Assembly: GCA_019635315.1 (NCBI GenBank)
Contig: JAHBZT010000002.1
Location: 620,001-684,000, forward strand
Reading direction: 5' to 3'
DNA from: Rubrivivax sp.
Lineage (GTDB): Bacteria; Pseudomonadota; Gammaproteobacteria; Burkholderiales; Burkholderiaceae_C
Length of the DNA stretch: 64,000 nucleotides
Numbering within the stretch: the first letter of the stretch is position 1; every line of letters starts with the position of its first letter. The translations under genes and the position numbers were made by a program. Below the pieces are notes generated by a model. That model worked only from the letters and a program-made list of their open reading frames with translations, was not told the DNA's origin and searched no databases. Below, piece after piece: positions 47,073 through 57,064 of the stretch.

Positions 47073-47231
47073 GACGGCTCCTGGGGCGGTGGGCGACGGG
47101 ATCCCGCAGTGTGCGCCTGCGGCCGGGCCCCAGTCTAGGCAGGGCGGCGGGCAATGTGCTTGCGCATCGGGGGCGTGGGAACCCCAGCCGGCGCAATATC
47201 ATGCGGTTGAACCAGCACCCGACGACATTCC
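47073..47231. promoter_or_regulatory. Divergent promoter region of the polyamine cluster and lrp-type gene
   Basis: 159 bases between two divergent starts. For the plus strand a TATCAT at 47197-47202 is a fair -10, giving a leader of roughly 25 bases. No convincing -35 element is seen. Lrp-type proteins usually bind between themselves and a divergent target, so this is where autoregulation and control of the polyamine genes would be expected. Confidence 0.4.
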
Positions 47232-47711
47232 ATGCGAACCGACCCACCGCCCGTGCAACTGGATGCCATCGACCGCGCGATCCTGAACGAACTGCAGCAC
47301 GACGGCCGGCTCTCCAACCAGGACCTCGCGGCGCGCGTGCACCTGTCGCCCTCGGCCTGCCTGCGCCGCGTCAAGGCGCTGGAGGAGCGCGGCGTGATCG
47401 CGCAGTACGTGGCGCTGCTCAATGCGATGGCCGTCGGCCGCCACGGCACCAGCTGGACCATCATCAACCTGGCCAGCACGCAGCCGGCGCAGTTGCAGGC
47501 CTTCGAGCAGGCGGTGCGCGACCAGCCCGAGATCCTGGACTGCTACTACGTGGCCGGTGCCGACGACTACCTGGTGCGCTTCGCCTACCGCGACGCCGAG
47601 GACCTGGAGCGCCTGCACGCCGAGGTGCTGCCGCGGCTGCCCGGCGTCGTGCGTTCGAACTCGATGCTGGTGCTGCGCACGGTCAAGAAGACGACGGCGC
47701 TGGCGCTGTAG
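47232..47711 (+). CDS. Lrp/AsnC-family transcriptional regulator
   Basis: 159 residues. N-terminal winged helix (LDAIDRAILNELQHDGRLSN then LAARVHLSPSACLRRVKALE), C-terminal RAM ligand domain ending VVRSNSMLVLRTVKKT. Transcribed away from the aminotransferase and puu genes, so it is the probable local regulator responding to an amino acid or polyamine product. Its 3' end overlaps the convergent agmatinase by 29 bases. Confidence 0.92.
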   Translation: MRTDPPPVQLDAIDRAILNELQHDGRLSNQDLAARVHLSPSACLRRVKALEERGVIAQYVALLNAMAVGRHGTSWTIINLASTQPAQLQAFEQAVRDQPEILDCYYVAGADDYLVRFAYRDAEDLERLHAEVLPRLPGVVRSNSMLVLRTVKKTTALAL

Positions 47712-48636
47712 CGGCCGCGGCCAGGCGCCGCGCCTGCGCGCTGAGGTAGGTCCAGACGAAGGCCGCCGCGGCGTTGGCGGTCAGCTCGGCGTGATCGTAG
47801 GGCGGCGCGACCTCGACGCAGTCCATGCCGACGAAGGGCAGGTCGGCCCATTCCTCGAGCAGCGTCAGCACCTGGTCGGTGGCCAGGCCGCCGGGCTCCG
47901 GCGTGCCGGTGCCGGGCGCGAAGGCGGGGTCCAGGCAGTCGATGTCCAGCGTCAGGTAGACCGGCGGATGGCCGTGCGCGGCCAGGCGCTCGCGCACCGC
48001 GGCGATCACCGGCGCCAGCTGCGCCGGCGACGCCAGCCCGCGCAGCGCGCGCGCCGTGAAGACCTGGCCGCCGCGCCGCGCGACATAGTCGCGCGCCTCG
48101 GCCGCTGCCGACGAACGGATGCCGATCTGCGTGAAGCACGCCGGCAGCACCAGCCCTTCGGCGAAGGCCTCGTGCACCCAGGTGCCGTGGCCCGAGGGCT
48201 CGCCGAAGTGGTCGGTCCAGGTGTCGCAGTGCGCGTCGAAGTGGATCACCGCCAGCGGTCGCCCCAGCCAGCGCCGGTATTCGCGCAGCAGCGGCAGCGT
48301 GATCGAGTGGTCGCCGCCCAGCCAGGCGACATGGTGGCGGCGGATCAGCGCCGCCGCCGGCGCGGCCATCGCCTCGCGCATCGCGGCGAGCGCGGTGTTG
48401 GGCAGCGCCAGGTCGCCGGCGTCGCCCAGCACGCCCTGCGGGCTGACGCCGAACAGCGGGTGCGTGCCATCGCACACCATGTGGCTGGCCGTGCGCACGG
48501 CACGCGGGCCGAAGCGGGCGCCGGGGCGGTTGGTGGTCGATCCGTCCCACGCGATGCCGGCCACCGCCAGCGGCTGCGCATCGGCCACCGGGGCCTTCAG
48601 GAAACGGGTATCGGAGAGGTAGGCGAAGCTGGTCAT
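47683..48636 (-). CDS. speB: Agmatinase / ureohydrolase
   Basis: 317 residues. The manganese-binding motifs of the arginase family are complete: LGGDHSITLP, FDAHCDTW and LDIDCLDPAFAPGTGTPEPG. In this setting agmatine is the likely substrate, giving putrescine and urea and so feeding the adjacent pathway; guanidinobutyrase is the main alternative. Overlaps lrp at the 3' end. Confidence 0.85.
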   Translation of the reverse strand: MTSFAYLSDTRFLKAPVADAQPLAVAGIAWDGSTTNRPGARFGPRAVRTASHMVCDGTHPLFGVSPQGVLGDAGDLALPNTALAAMREAMAAPAAALIRRHHVAWLGGDHSITLPLLREYRRWLGRPLAVIHFDAHCDTWTDHFGEPSGHGTWVHEAFAEGLVLPACFTQIGIRSSAAAEARDYVARRGGQVFTARALRGLASPAQLAPVIAAVRERLAAHGHPPVYLTLDIDCLDPAFAPGTGTPEPGGLATDQVLTLLEEWADLPFVGMDCVEVAPPYDHAELTANAAAAFVWTYLSAQARRLAAAATAPAPSSS

Positions 48637-48782
48637 GAGCGGGTGGTGCCGGCGCAAGCGCGGCTCGGCAGCGCGGAGGCGGGAACGGAAAGGGCGACGC
48701 GGACGGGGACGAAGACGACGACGGAGACGGGAGAAGGCGCCGGGCGATGGCCGCCGATGCCGGTGCCGCCACAATGGCAGCC

Positions 48783-50144
48783 ATGATACGGAGCGCCGCC
48801 CTGGACGCCCTGCGCACGCGCGAGACCGCGCGCTACCGCGAGCGCCACCCGCGCAGCGCGGCGCTGGCGGCGGCCAGCGCGCCGCACTGGCTGTACGGCC
48901 TGCCGCTGCACTGGATGCGCGACTGGCCGCTGCCGCACCCGCTGTTCGTGCAGCGCGCGCAAGGTGCCGAGCTGGTCTGCGCCGACGGCCATCGCCTGGC
49001 CGACTTCTGCCTCGGCGACACCGCCGCGATGTACGGCCATGCGCCGCCGGCCGTCGCGCGGGCCGTCGCGGCGCAGGCGGCCGCGGGCTTCAGCGCCATG
49101 CTGCCGGGCGAGGCGCTGGCCGAGGTCGGCGCGCTGCTGGCCCAGGTCTTCGGCCTGCCACGCTGGCAGCTCGCACTGTCGGCCAGCGACGCCAACCGCT
49201 TCGCGCTGCGCTGGGCGCGGGCGGTGACCGGGCGGCCGCGTGTGCTGGTCTTCGACGGCTGCTACCACGGCACCGTCGACGATACGCTGGTCGACCTGCG
49301 CGCCGACGCCGGCGGCCGGCGGCGCACGGTCGCGCGCGCCAGCCTGCTCGGCCAGGTGCACGACCCGGCGGCGAGCACCGTCGCGGTGCCGTTCAACGAC
49401 CTCGTGGCCGTCGAGCAGGCGCTGGCCGGCGGCGACATCGCGTGCGTGCTGACCGAACCGGCGCTGACCAACTGCGGCCTGGTGCCGCCGGCGCCCGGCT
49501 TCATCGAGGGCGTGCAGGCGCTGGCCCGCGCCCATGGCAGCCTGCTGGTCCTGGACGAGACGCACACGCTGAGCAGCGGCCACGGCGGCTGGGCGCGCGT
49601 GCAGGGCCTGGTGCCCGACCTGCTGGTCGTCGGCAAGGCGGTGGCCGGCGGCGTGCCGTGCGCCGTCTACGGCTTCGGCGAGGACCTGGCGCAGCGCATG
49701 GAGCACGCGCGCGCCGCGGCGCCGGCCGGGCACTCCGGCATCGGCACCACGCTGGCCGGCGGGCTGCTGGCGCTGGCGGCGCTGCGCGCGATGCTGGCCG
49801 AGGTCATGACGCCGGCCGCCCATGAGCGCATGTCACAGGGTGCCGAGCGGCTGCAGGCCGGCCTGCAGGCGGTGATCACCGACGCCGGCCTGCCCTGGAG
49901 CGTGACGCGCCTGGGCGCGCGCATGGAGCTGCAGTTCCGCGCCGCGGCGCCGCGCGACGCCGGCGAGGCGCGCGCCGCGATGGACGACGCGCTGGCCGCG
50001 GCGCTGCACCTGGCCTGGCTCAACCGCGGCGTGCTGGTGACGCCCTTCCACGACATGCTGCTGGTGTCGCCGCAGACGACGGACGAGGACATCGCGGCGG
50101 TGCCGGCCGCGTTGCGCTCGGTGCTCGGCGAACTGCTGGCTTGA
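48783..50144 (+). CDS. Class III aminotransferase, divergent, GSA-aminomutase-like
   Basis: 453 residues. LADFCLGDTAAMYGHAPPAV at the N terminus resembles glutamate-1-semialdehyde aminomutases and related enzymes. VLDETHTLSSGHGG takes the place of the usual DEV block and the Schiff-base Lys is in VVGKAVAGGVPCAVYG. Substrate unknown. It lies back to back with agmatinase and just ahead of a glutamine amidotransferase, so nitrogen-compound catabolism is likely. Starts 9 and 36 bases upstream are possible; no ribosome site settles this. Confidence 0.8.
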   Translation: MIRSAALDALRTRETARYRERHPRSAALAAASAPHWLYGLPLHWMRDWPLPHPLFVQRAQGAELVCADGHRLADFCLGDTAAMYGHAPPAVARAVAAQAAAGFSAMLPGEALAEVGALLAQVFGLPRWQLALSASDANRFALRWARAVTGRPRVLVFDGCYHGTVDDTLVDLRADAGGRRRTVARASLLGQVHDPAASTVAVPFNDLVAVEQALAGGDIACVLTEPALTNCGLVPPAPGFIEGVQALARAHGSLLVLDETHTLSSGHGGWARVQGLVPDLLVVGKAVAGGVPCAVYGFGEDLAQRMEHARAAAPAGHSGIGTTLAGGLLALAALRAMLAEVMTPAAHERMSQGAERLQAGLQAVITDAGLPWSVTRLGARMELQFRAAAPRDAGEARAAMDDALAAALHLAWLNRGVLVTPFHDMLLVSPQTTDEDIAAVPAALRSVLGELLA

Positions 50145-50161
50145 CGACGCGCGGCGCCGCG

Positions 50162-50875
50162 ATGACGGTCCTGATCCTGCAGCACCAGCATGCCGACGGG
50201 CCGGCCTGGCTGGCGACCTGGCTGCGGGCACGCGGTGTGGCTTTCGAGGTGCGCAACAGCGAGGCCGGGCAGGCCTTTCCCGAGCGCATCGACGGCTGGC
50301 AGGCGCTGGCGGTGCTGGGCGGCGAGATGAGCGCCAACGAGGAGCGGCCATCCCTGCGCCGCGCCGAGGACCTGATCCGCCAGGCGCTGGCGCGCGGCGT
50401 GCCGACGCTGGGGCACTGCCTGGGCGGGCAGCTGATGGCGCGTGCGCTGGGGGCGCGCATCGTGCCGTCGCCGGCGCCGGAGATCGGCTGGCAGCCGCTG
50501 CAGGTGGCCGACGACGCCGAGGCCCGCACCTGGTTCGGCGATCCCGTCGAGCGCGTGGTCTTCCAGTGGCACTACGAGGCCTTCGAGCTGCCGCCTGGCG
50601 CCCGCGCGCTGGCCGGCAGCGCGGCCTGCGCGCACCAGGCCTTCACGCCGGGGCCGCCGGGTTCGCCGCACCTGGCGCTGCAGTTTCACGTCGAGGTCGA
50701 CGAGGAGAAGCTGCTGCGCTGGTCGCACGCCGAGGACCCGCGCCACGACGCCGTGCGGCAGCAGCCCACTGTGCAGGACGGCGCCACGATGCGCCGGCTC
50801 ATGCGCCGCCATCTGGCCCGGCAGCAGGGCCTGGCCGATCGCCTCTATACCCGCTGGCTGAGCCCGGTCGGCTGA
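50162..50875 (+). CDS. Type 1 glutamine amidotransferase
   Basis: 237 residues. AVLGGEMSANEERPSLRRAE, nucleophile Cys in LGHCLGGQLMARALGAR, then FQWHYEAFELP and the His-x-Glu in LQFHVEVDEEK complete the triad. A stand-alone GATase of the GMP synthase-like group that may hydrolyse gamma-glutamyl compounds. The ATG is used in preference to a TTG seven codons earlier that overlaps the aminotransferase stop. Confidence 0.85.
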   Translation: MTVLILQHQHADGPAWLATWLRARGVAFEVRNSEAGQAFPERIDGWQALAVLGGEMSANEERPSLRRAEDLIRQALARGVPTLGHCLGGQLMARALGARIVPSPAPEIGWQPLQVADDAEARTWFGDPVERVVFQWHYEAFELPPGARALAGSAACAHQAFTPGPPGSPHLALQFHVEVDEEKLLRWSHAEDPRHDAVRQQPTVQDGATMRRLMRRHLARQQGLADRLYTRWLSPVG

Positions 50876-51020
50876 ACGGGGCCGGGCATCGGTCGCCGGG
50901 GGCGGGCGCTTTCGCCAACCGGGAAGGCCTTTTCACGACGTGAAACGAGCATGTGCTGCAACGCCGCAAAAGTTCATCATCTGGGAGAACGGCATTCCGT
51001 ATCGTGGAGTGGCGACGCAA

Positions 51021-51065
51021 GTCATTGATTTCTAATGACTAGTTGTTATGTCTTATATAAGACAT
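51021..51065 (+). promoter_or_regulatory. AT-rich promoter with palindromes upstream of aceA
   Basis: A perfect 18-bp palindrome ATGTCTTATATAAGACAT (51048-51065) is preceded by a 6-bp inverted pair GTCATT/AATGAC (51021-51039). This is the most AT-rich stretch in the window. TTGATT at 51025 could be a -35, with the palindrome covering the -10 region. It is probably the operator controlling the glyoxylate bypass. Confidence 0.6.
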
Positions 51066-51148
51066 CTGTCTTCACAAGCCGATCGGCACCCGCTACGCTG
51101 GCGACGTCTCTTCACCCTTTCCCGGCAACCCCAACCAGGAGTCCCCCG

Positions 51149-52447
<1,299 letters not shown>

Positions 52448-52469
52448 CCCGCCACCACGGCGGCACGAA

Positions 52470-52501
52470 GCAACGAGGGGCCCCGCGGGGCCCCTCGTTG
52501 C
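52470..52501. terminator. Long hairpin between aceA and the ABC permease
   Basis: A perfect 15-bp stem GCAACGAGGGGCCCC / GGGGCCCCTCGTTGC with a 2-base nominal loop (4-6 bases in practice). No T-run on either side, so efficiency is uncertain, but it lies between convergent genes and probably stops both. Confidence 0.6.
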
Positions 52502-52516
52502 GTCGCGCGGGCGGGT

Positions 52517-53446
52517 TCAGGCCGCCGCGCTGGCGCCGCGCCGCCGCCAGTCGACCAGCAGCGCGAAGCAGCCGGCGGCGAAGAGCAGCCCGCCGGCCAG
52601 CAGCGGCGACGCCAGCTGGCGCAGCGCGGCCACGAAGTCCTGCCAGGCCCAGCCGGGCACCTGGCCGAGCACGAGGTCGGGCTCGCTGTCCTTGCCGATG
52701 ACCATGCCGCCGCCGCTGGCCCCGGCCAGCGCGCGGCCGGCGTTGACCAGCAGGTCGCGCACCAGGTCGGTGACGATGGGCTGGCCGAAGGCGCGGTCCA
52801 TGACCCAGCCGCCGATGCCGATGCCCACCACCAGCAGCACCAGCCCCCAGCGCCGGAACCAGGCATTGGCCAGGATCAGCAGCAGCACCAGTGGCGCGAT
52901 CCACAGCGTGGCCAGCACCAGCCCGGCCAGCAGCCGCGCGGCGACGGCCAGCGCGGCGCCGAGCAGCGCACCCCAGGGCAGCGTGAACCACTCGGCGATG
53001 CCGACCACGCGGCCGACCAGCACCGCCGACAGCAGCCAGCCGCCCGCCAGCCCGACCAGCAGCGCCGCCGCCGGCACCAGGATCAGGTGCACCAGCAGCG
53101 GCACCGCCAGGCTGGTGCCGTGGGCGACCGGCAGCGACATCCAGAACTCGACCGAGCGGTCGCCGTGGTCGCGCCGGCCCAGGCCGCTGATGATGATCAG
53201 CGAGGCCACCCACAGGATGACGAACAGCAGCCCGCTGCCGGCCGCCATGCTGCCGAGCGCGAAGACCGGCGCCATGCGCGCGTCGGTAACCTCGGTGATG
53301 GTGTCGCCGTCGACATCGACGCCGACACCGACCTGGGCGAAGCTCAGCGCCAGCAGTGCCAGGCCCAGCGGCACCAGCGCCAGCAGCGCCCAGGCGAAGC
53401 GGTGCTGCAGCCATTCGCGCTGCATCAGGGGCAGGAGGGGATTCAT
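52517..53446 (-). CDS. ABC-2 type transporter permease
   Basis: 309 residues, about six to seven transmembrane segments (FAWALLALVPLGLALLALSF; LLFVILWVASLIIISGLGRR; LVLLVVGIGIGGWVMDRA). Works with the ATPase encoded just upstream. AAGGA is 10 bases before this ATG; another ATG three codons earlier is also possible. Third gene of a GntR-ATPase-permease operon, a pattern known for YtrA-type regulators and peptide or stress exporters. Confidence 0.85.
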   Translation of the reverse strand: MNPLLPLMQREWLQHRFAWALLALVPLGLALLALSFAQVGVGVDVDGDTITEVTDARMAPVFALGSMAAGSGLLFVILWVASLIIISGLGRRDHGDRSVEFWMSLPVAHGTSLAVPLLVHLILVPAAALLVGLAGGWLLSAVLVGRVVGIAEWFTLPWGALLGAALAVAARLLAGLVLATLWIAPLVLLLILANAWFRRWGLVLLVVGIGIGGWVMDRAFGQPIVTDLVRDLLVNAGRALAGASGGGMVIGKDSEPDLVLGQVPGWAWQDFVAALRQLASPLLAGGLLFAAGCFALLVDWRRRGASAAA

Positions 53447-53469
53447 CTTGGGCATGTCCTTGGCAGAAG

Positions 53470-54351
53470 TCAGAACTGCGTGCGGTCGAGTTCGGGCTTG
53501 CGCGTCAGCGCGACGAACAGGTCCACCAGGCTGGGGCGCACGCGCCGGCCCAGGGCCTGCACATGCTCCGGCGGCGCGCCGTCGAACAGCGCCGCGCTGC
53601 CGCCGGCGACCCGGTAGCGCAGCAGCGGGTGCGCGGCGGCCATCTCGTCGGCCACCGCGGCGTCGTGGCTGAGCGCGACGAAGCGGCGGTCCATGTCCTC
53701 CAGGCTGATCGAGAGCACCAGCTTGCCCTCGTTGAGCATCAGCACGTCGGACAGCAGGGCCTCGATCTCCTCGACCTGGTGGGTGCTGACGAGCACGCTG
53801 CGCTCGCCGTCGCACCACTCGTCGATCAGCATCTCGTAGAAGGCCTTGCGCGACAGCACGTCCAGGCCCAGCGTCGGCTCGTCCAGGATCATCAGCCGCG
53901 CGTCGATGGCGGCGATCAGCGCCAGGTGGGCCTGCACCATCATGCCCTTGGACAGCTTGCCGACCTTGTCGGTGAGGTCGACGCTGGTGCGCCGCAGCAG
54001 CTCGCGCGAGCGTTCGGCGGAAAAGCGCGGGTGCAGCCCGCCCATCAGCCTGATCAGGTCGGCGACGCGGATCCAGCGCGGCAGGATCGCGACGTCCGGG
54101 ATGTAGCAGGCCTCGTTGAGCAGCGCGACGCGCTCGCGCAGCGGGTCGCGGCCCAGCACCGAGAGCTGCCCCTCGGCCTTGACCAGGCCGACGAGCGCCT
54201 TCATCAGCGTCGTCTTGCCGGCGCCGTTGTGGCCCAGCAGCCCGACGACGCGGCCCTTGGGCAGCGTGAAGCTGATGTCGTCGACGGCGCGCCTGGCGCC
54301 GTAGCGCACGCTCAGGTGCTGCGCCTGCACCAGCGCTTGATCGGTGCTCAT
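53470..54351 (-). CDS. ABC transporter ATP-binding protein
   Basis: 293 residues. Walker A LLGHNGAGKTTLMKALVGLV, signature LSKGMMVQAHLALIAAIDAR (variant of LSGGQ), Walker B LMILDEPTLGLD and H-loop VSTHQVEEIEAL. The LSKGM signature is typical of YtrB/EcsA-like exporters. ATG overlaps the gntR stop as ATGA. Confidence 0.9.
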   Translation of the reverse strand: MSTDQALVQAQHLSVRYGARRAVDDISFTLPKGRVVGLLGHNGAGKTTLMKALVGLVKAEGQLSVLGRDPLRERVALLNEACYIPDVAILPRWIRVADLIRLMGGLHPRFSAERSRELLRRTSVDLTDKVGKLSKGMMVQAHLALIAAIDARLMILDEPTLGLDVLSRKAFYEMLIDEWCDGERSVLVSTHQVEEIEALLSDVLMLNEGKLVLSISLEDMDRRFVALSHDAAVADEMAAAHPLLRYRVAGGSAALFDGAPPEHVQALGRRVRPSLVDLFVALTRKPELDRTQF

Positions 54352-54701
54352 CGGGTTCCCTCCCAGTCCAGTTGTTCGGCGCCGATGTCCAGGCGGCGCA
54401 GTCGCTCGCGCAGGCGCGGCCACTCCTGCTGCAGGAAGCGTTCGCGCTCGGCGGCCTTGAGCCTCTCGCGCGCCCCCTGCGCCACGAACAGGCCGATGCC
54501 GCGGCGGTTCTCCAGCAGGCCCTCGTCGCCCAGCGCCTGCAGCGCGCGGTTGACGGTCAGCGGGTTGAGCAGGTGGCGGCCGGCCAGCACGCGCACCGAA
54601 GGCATCGCCTCGCCTTCCGGCGGGTCGCCGTCGAGCAGCTGCGCGGCCAGGAGGTCGGCCAGCTGCTGGTAGATCGGCTGTCGGTCATCCCAGGTCTGCA
54701 T
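54348..54701 (-). CDS. GntR-family regulator, YtrA type
   Basis: 117 residues. N-terminal winged helix DRQPIYQQLADLLAAQLLDG and NPLTVNRALQALGDEGLLEN RRG region, followed by only a short dimerisation helix, as in the YtrA subgroup. First gene of the operon; expected to repress it from the palindrome overlapping its -10. The ATG is chosen because the upstream extension crosses that operator. Confidence 0.88.
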   Translation of the reverse strand: MQTWDDRQPIYQQLADLLAAQLLDGDPPEGEAMPSVRVLAGRHLLNPLTVNRALQALGDEGLLENRRGIGLFVAQGARERLKAAERERFLQQEWPRLRERLRRLDIGAEQLDWEGTR

Positions 54702-54721
54702 GGGGTGGGCACCGGTGTGTT

Positions 54722-54745
54722 GCTGATGTAGCACACTATATCAGC
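54722..54745 (-). promoter_or_regulatory. Operator-promoter of the GntR-ABC operon
   Basis: Read on the minus strand: arms GCTGATATAG and CTACATCAGC around TGTG, 10-bp arms with one mismatch. The first arm contains TATAGT, a good -10 whose start point would lie about 27 bases before the gene. Operator over -10 implies steric repression by the first gene product. Confidence 0.65.
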
Positions 54746-54850
54746 GCCCCCCGGCGCGCTGCACGCGGTCTGCGACGGTCTGCAGCCGGCGGCCGACGAA
54801 CTGCAGCCGCCGCGGACGGCCGGGCGGCGCCGCGGCGGCCGCGCCGCCGG

Positions 54851-55999
54851 CTACAGGGACGCCGCCAGCATCGCCCGGTAGTCGTCGGCGCTGGCCAGGC
54901 GCGGGTTGGTCTTGTGGCAGTGGTCGGCCAGCGCGCCGGCGATGACACGGTCGAACAGGTCCTCGGTGACACCCATCGCGCGCAGCCCGGCGGGCAGGCC
55001 CAGACGGGCGTTGAGCGCCTTCACGGCCTCGGCCAGCGCATGGCCCTCGTCGTCGCAGCCGGGCAGGCCGATCGCCTGCGCCATGCGCTGCAGCCGCCGT
55101 TCGCGCCGGATCGAGTCCGCCGCGGCGTTGAAGCGGATCACCGCCGGCAGGAACATCGCATTGAGCGTGCCGTGGTGCAGCCGCGGGTCGACGCCGCCCA
55201 GGCTGTGGCTGAGCGAATGCACGCAGCCCAGGCCCTTCTGGAAGGCCATCGCGCCCTGCATGCTGGCGCTCATCATGTTCCAGCGCGCCGTGCGGTCGCC
55301 GCCGTCCCGGGTGGCGCGCTCGATGTGCGCCCAGCCGCGCGCCAGCCCGTCCAGCGCGATGCCGTCGGCCGGCGGGTTGACCGCCGGCGCCATGAAGGTC
55401 TCCATGCAGTGCGCGATGGCGTCCATGCCGGTGGCGGCGGTCAGCCCCGGCGGCAGGCCCAGCGTCAGCTCGGGGTCCAGCAGCGCGGCCTTGGGCATCA
55501 GGTGCCAGCTGTGGAAGCCCAGCTTGCGGCCGTCGTCGACGATCAGGATGGCGCCACGCGCCACCTCGCTGCCGGTGCCGGCGGTGGTGGGCACCGCGAT
55601 CAGCGGCGCCACGCGCTCGCTGATCCTCGGGCTGCCGCCTTCGATGGTGGCGTAGGTCGCGAGCGGCCCGTCGTGGGTGGCGGCGATCGCCACGCCCTTG
55701 GCCAGGTCGATGCTGGAGCCGCCGCCGACCGCGACCAGGCCGTCGCAGCCGGCGCCGCGGTAGACCTCGACCGCGGCGCGCACGGCGGCCTCGGTCGGGT
55801 TGGACGGCGTGCCGTCGAAGACCGCATGCGGCAGGTCGCCCAGCGCGGCCAGCACCTGGTCCAGCACGCCGGCTGCGCGCACGCCGGCGTCGGTGACGAC
55901 CAGCGGCCGGCGCATGCCGGTTCGCTGGCACTCCTCGGGCAGCAGGCGGCGCACGCCGTCGTCGAGGTCGATCTGCGTCAGGTACAGGATGCGGGCCAT
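54851..55999 (-). CDS. Iron-containing alcohol dehydrogenase
   Basis: 382 residues, group III alcohol dehydrogenase. NAD site [38 protein letters not shown], and metal ligands in [22 protein letters not shown] and LHHGTLNA. The substrate is unknown; NAD-linked alcohol/aldehyde or maleylacetate-type reduction are possibilities. Divergent from the esterase gene. Confidence 0.9.
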   Translation of the reverse strand: MARILYLTQIDLDDGVRRLLPEECQRTGMRRPLVVTDAGVRAAGVLDQVLAALGDLPHAVFDGTPSNPTEAAVRAAVEVYRGAGCDGLVAVGGGSSIDLAKGVAIAATHDGPLATYATIEGGSPRISERVAPLIAVPTTAGTGSEVARGAILIVDDGRKLGFHSWHLMPKAALLDPELTLGLPPGLTAATGMDAIAHCMETFMAPAVNPPADGIALDGLARGWAHIERATRDGGDRTARWNMMSASMQGAMAFQKGLGCVHSLSHSLGGVDPRLHHGTLNAMFLPAVIRFNAAADSIRRERRLQRMAQAIGLPGCDDEGHALAEAVKALNARLGLPAGLRAMGVTEDLFDRVIAGALADHCHKTNPRLASADDYRAMLAASL

Positions 56000-56143
56000 G
56001 GCGGTGCGGTTCGGCAGGGAAGGGGGAAGCGGCAAAGTATGCTCCCGCGACCCGCGCGTGCCGCGTCGCCTGCGCGCCAGGGACAACCCGCAAACTGCCG
56101 CCCCACCCGGCTTCCCTTGGGCACCCACCTGCTGACCCCGCGC

Positions 56144-57064
56144 ATGGCCGGCCTGCTGGACCGCATCCGGCGCGCCCGCCGCATGCCGCTGCACCTGATG
56201 ACGCCGCAGGAGGCACGCGCTGCCTACGAGACCGCGGCCGAGGTGCTGGACCTGCCGCGCGCGCCGCTGGCACGCGTCGAGGACCTGCTGCTGCGGGCGG
56301 CCGACGGCACGCCGCTGGCGGCGCGCCTGTATGCCGTCGACCACGCGCCGCGCCCAGGGCTGCTCTACCTGCACGGCGGCGGCTTCGTGATCGGCAGCCT
56401 GCAGACGCACGACAGCCTGTGCCGGCAGCTGGCGCTGCGGTCCGGCCGCGCGGTGGTGGCGCTGGACTACCGGCTGGCGCCCGAGCACCGCTTTCCGACC
56501 GCGGTCGACGACGCGTGGTCGGCGCTGCGCGCGCTGGCCGCCGACCCGGCGCGCTTCGGCTTGGCGCCGGCGCCGCTGGCGGTCGGCGGCGACAGCGCCG
56601 GCGGCACGCTGGCCGCGGTGGCGGCGATCCGTGCGCGCGACGCCGGCCTGCCGCTGGCGCTGCAGCTGCTGATCACGCCGGGCACCGGGGCGGGCGCCGA
56701 CACGCCGTCGCACCGGCTCTTCGGCCACGGCTTCCTGCTCGATGCCGAGATGGTGGCCTGGATGTTCGACCACTACATCGACGCGCACGAGCGCCACGAC
56801 TGGCGTTTCGCGCCGCTGCTCGCTGACGACCTGGAAGGCGTCGCGCCGGCCTGCGTGGTGCTGGCCGAGTGCGACCCGCTGGTCGACGAAGGCCTGGCCT
56901 ATGCCGACCGGCTGCGCGCCGCCGGCGTGCCGGTGGCGCTGGACCTGGTGCGCGGCGTGACGCACGATTTCATCAAGATGGGCCGCGCGCTGCCCGAGGC
57001 GGCCGCCGCGCTGGACTTCGCCGCCGCCGCCCTGAAGACCCCCGAGGAGACCCCGACCCCATGA
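56144..57064 (+). CDS. Alpha/beta hydrolase, hormone-sensitive-lipase family
   Basis: 306 residues. Oxyanion motif [32 protein letters not shown], nucleophile [14 protein letters not shown], acid in [11 protein letters not shown] and His in [11 protein letters not shown]: a complete HSL-type esterase. Short-chain acyl esters are the usual substrates. Stop overlaps the next ATG (ATGA), coupling it to the thioesterase fusion. Confidence 0.9.
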   Translation: MAGLLDRIRRARRMPLHLMTPQEARAAYETAAEVLDLPRAPLARVEDLLLRAADGTPLAARLYAVDHAPRPGLLYLHGGGFVIGSLQTHDSLCRQLALRSGRAVVALDYRLAPEHRFPTAVDDAWSALRALAADPARFGLAPAPLAVGGDSAGGTLAAVAAIRARDAGLPLALQLLITPGTGAGADTPSHRLFGHGFLLDAEMVAWMFDHYIDAHERHDWRFAPLLADDLEGVAPACVVLAECDPLVDEGLAYADRLRAAGVPVALDLVRGVTHDFIKMGRALPEAAAALDFAAAALKTPEETPTP

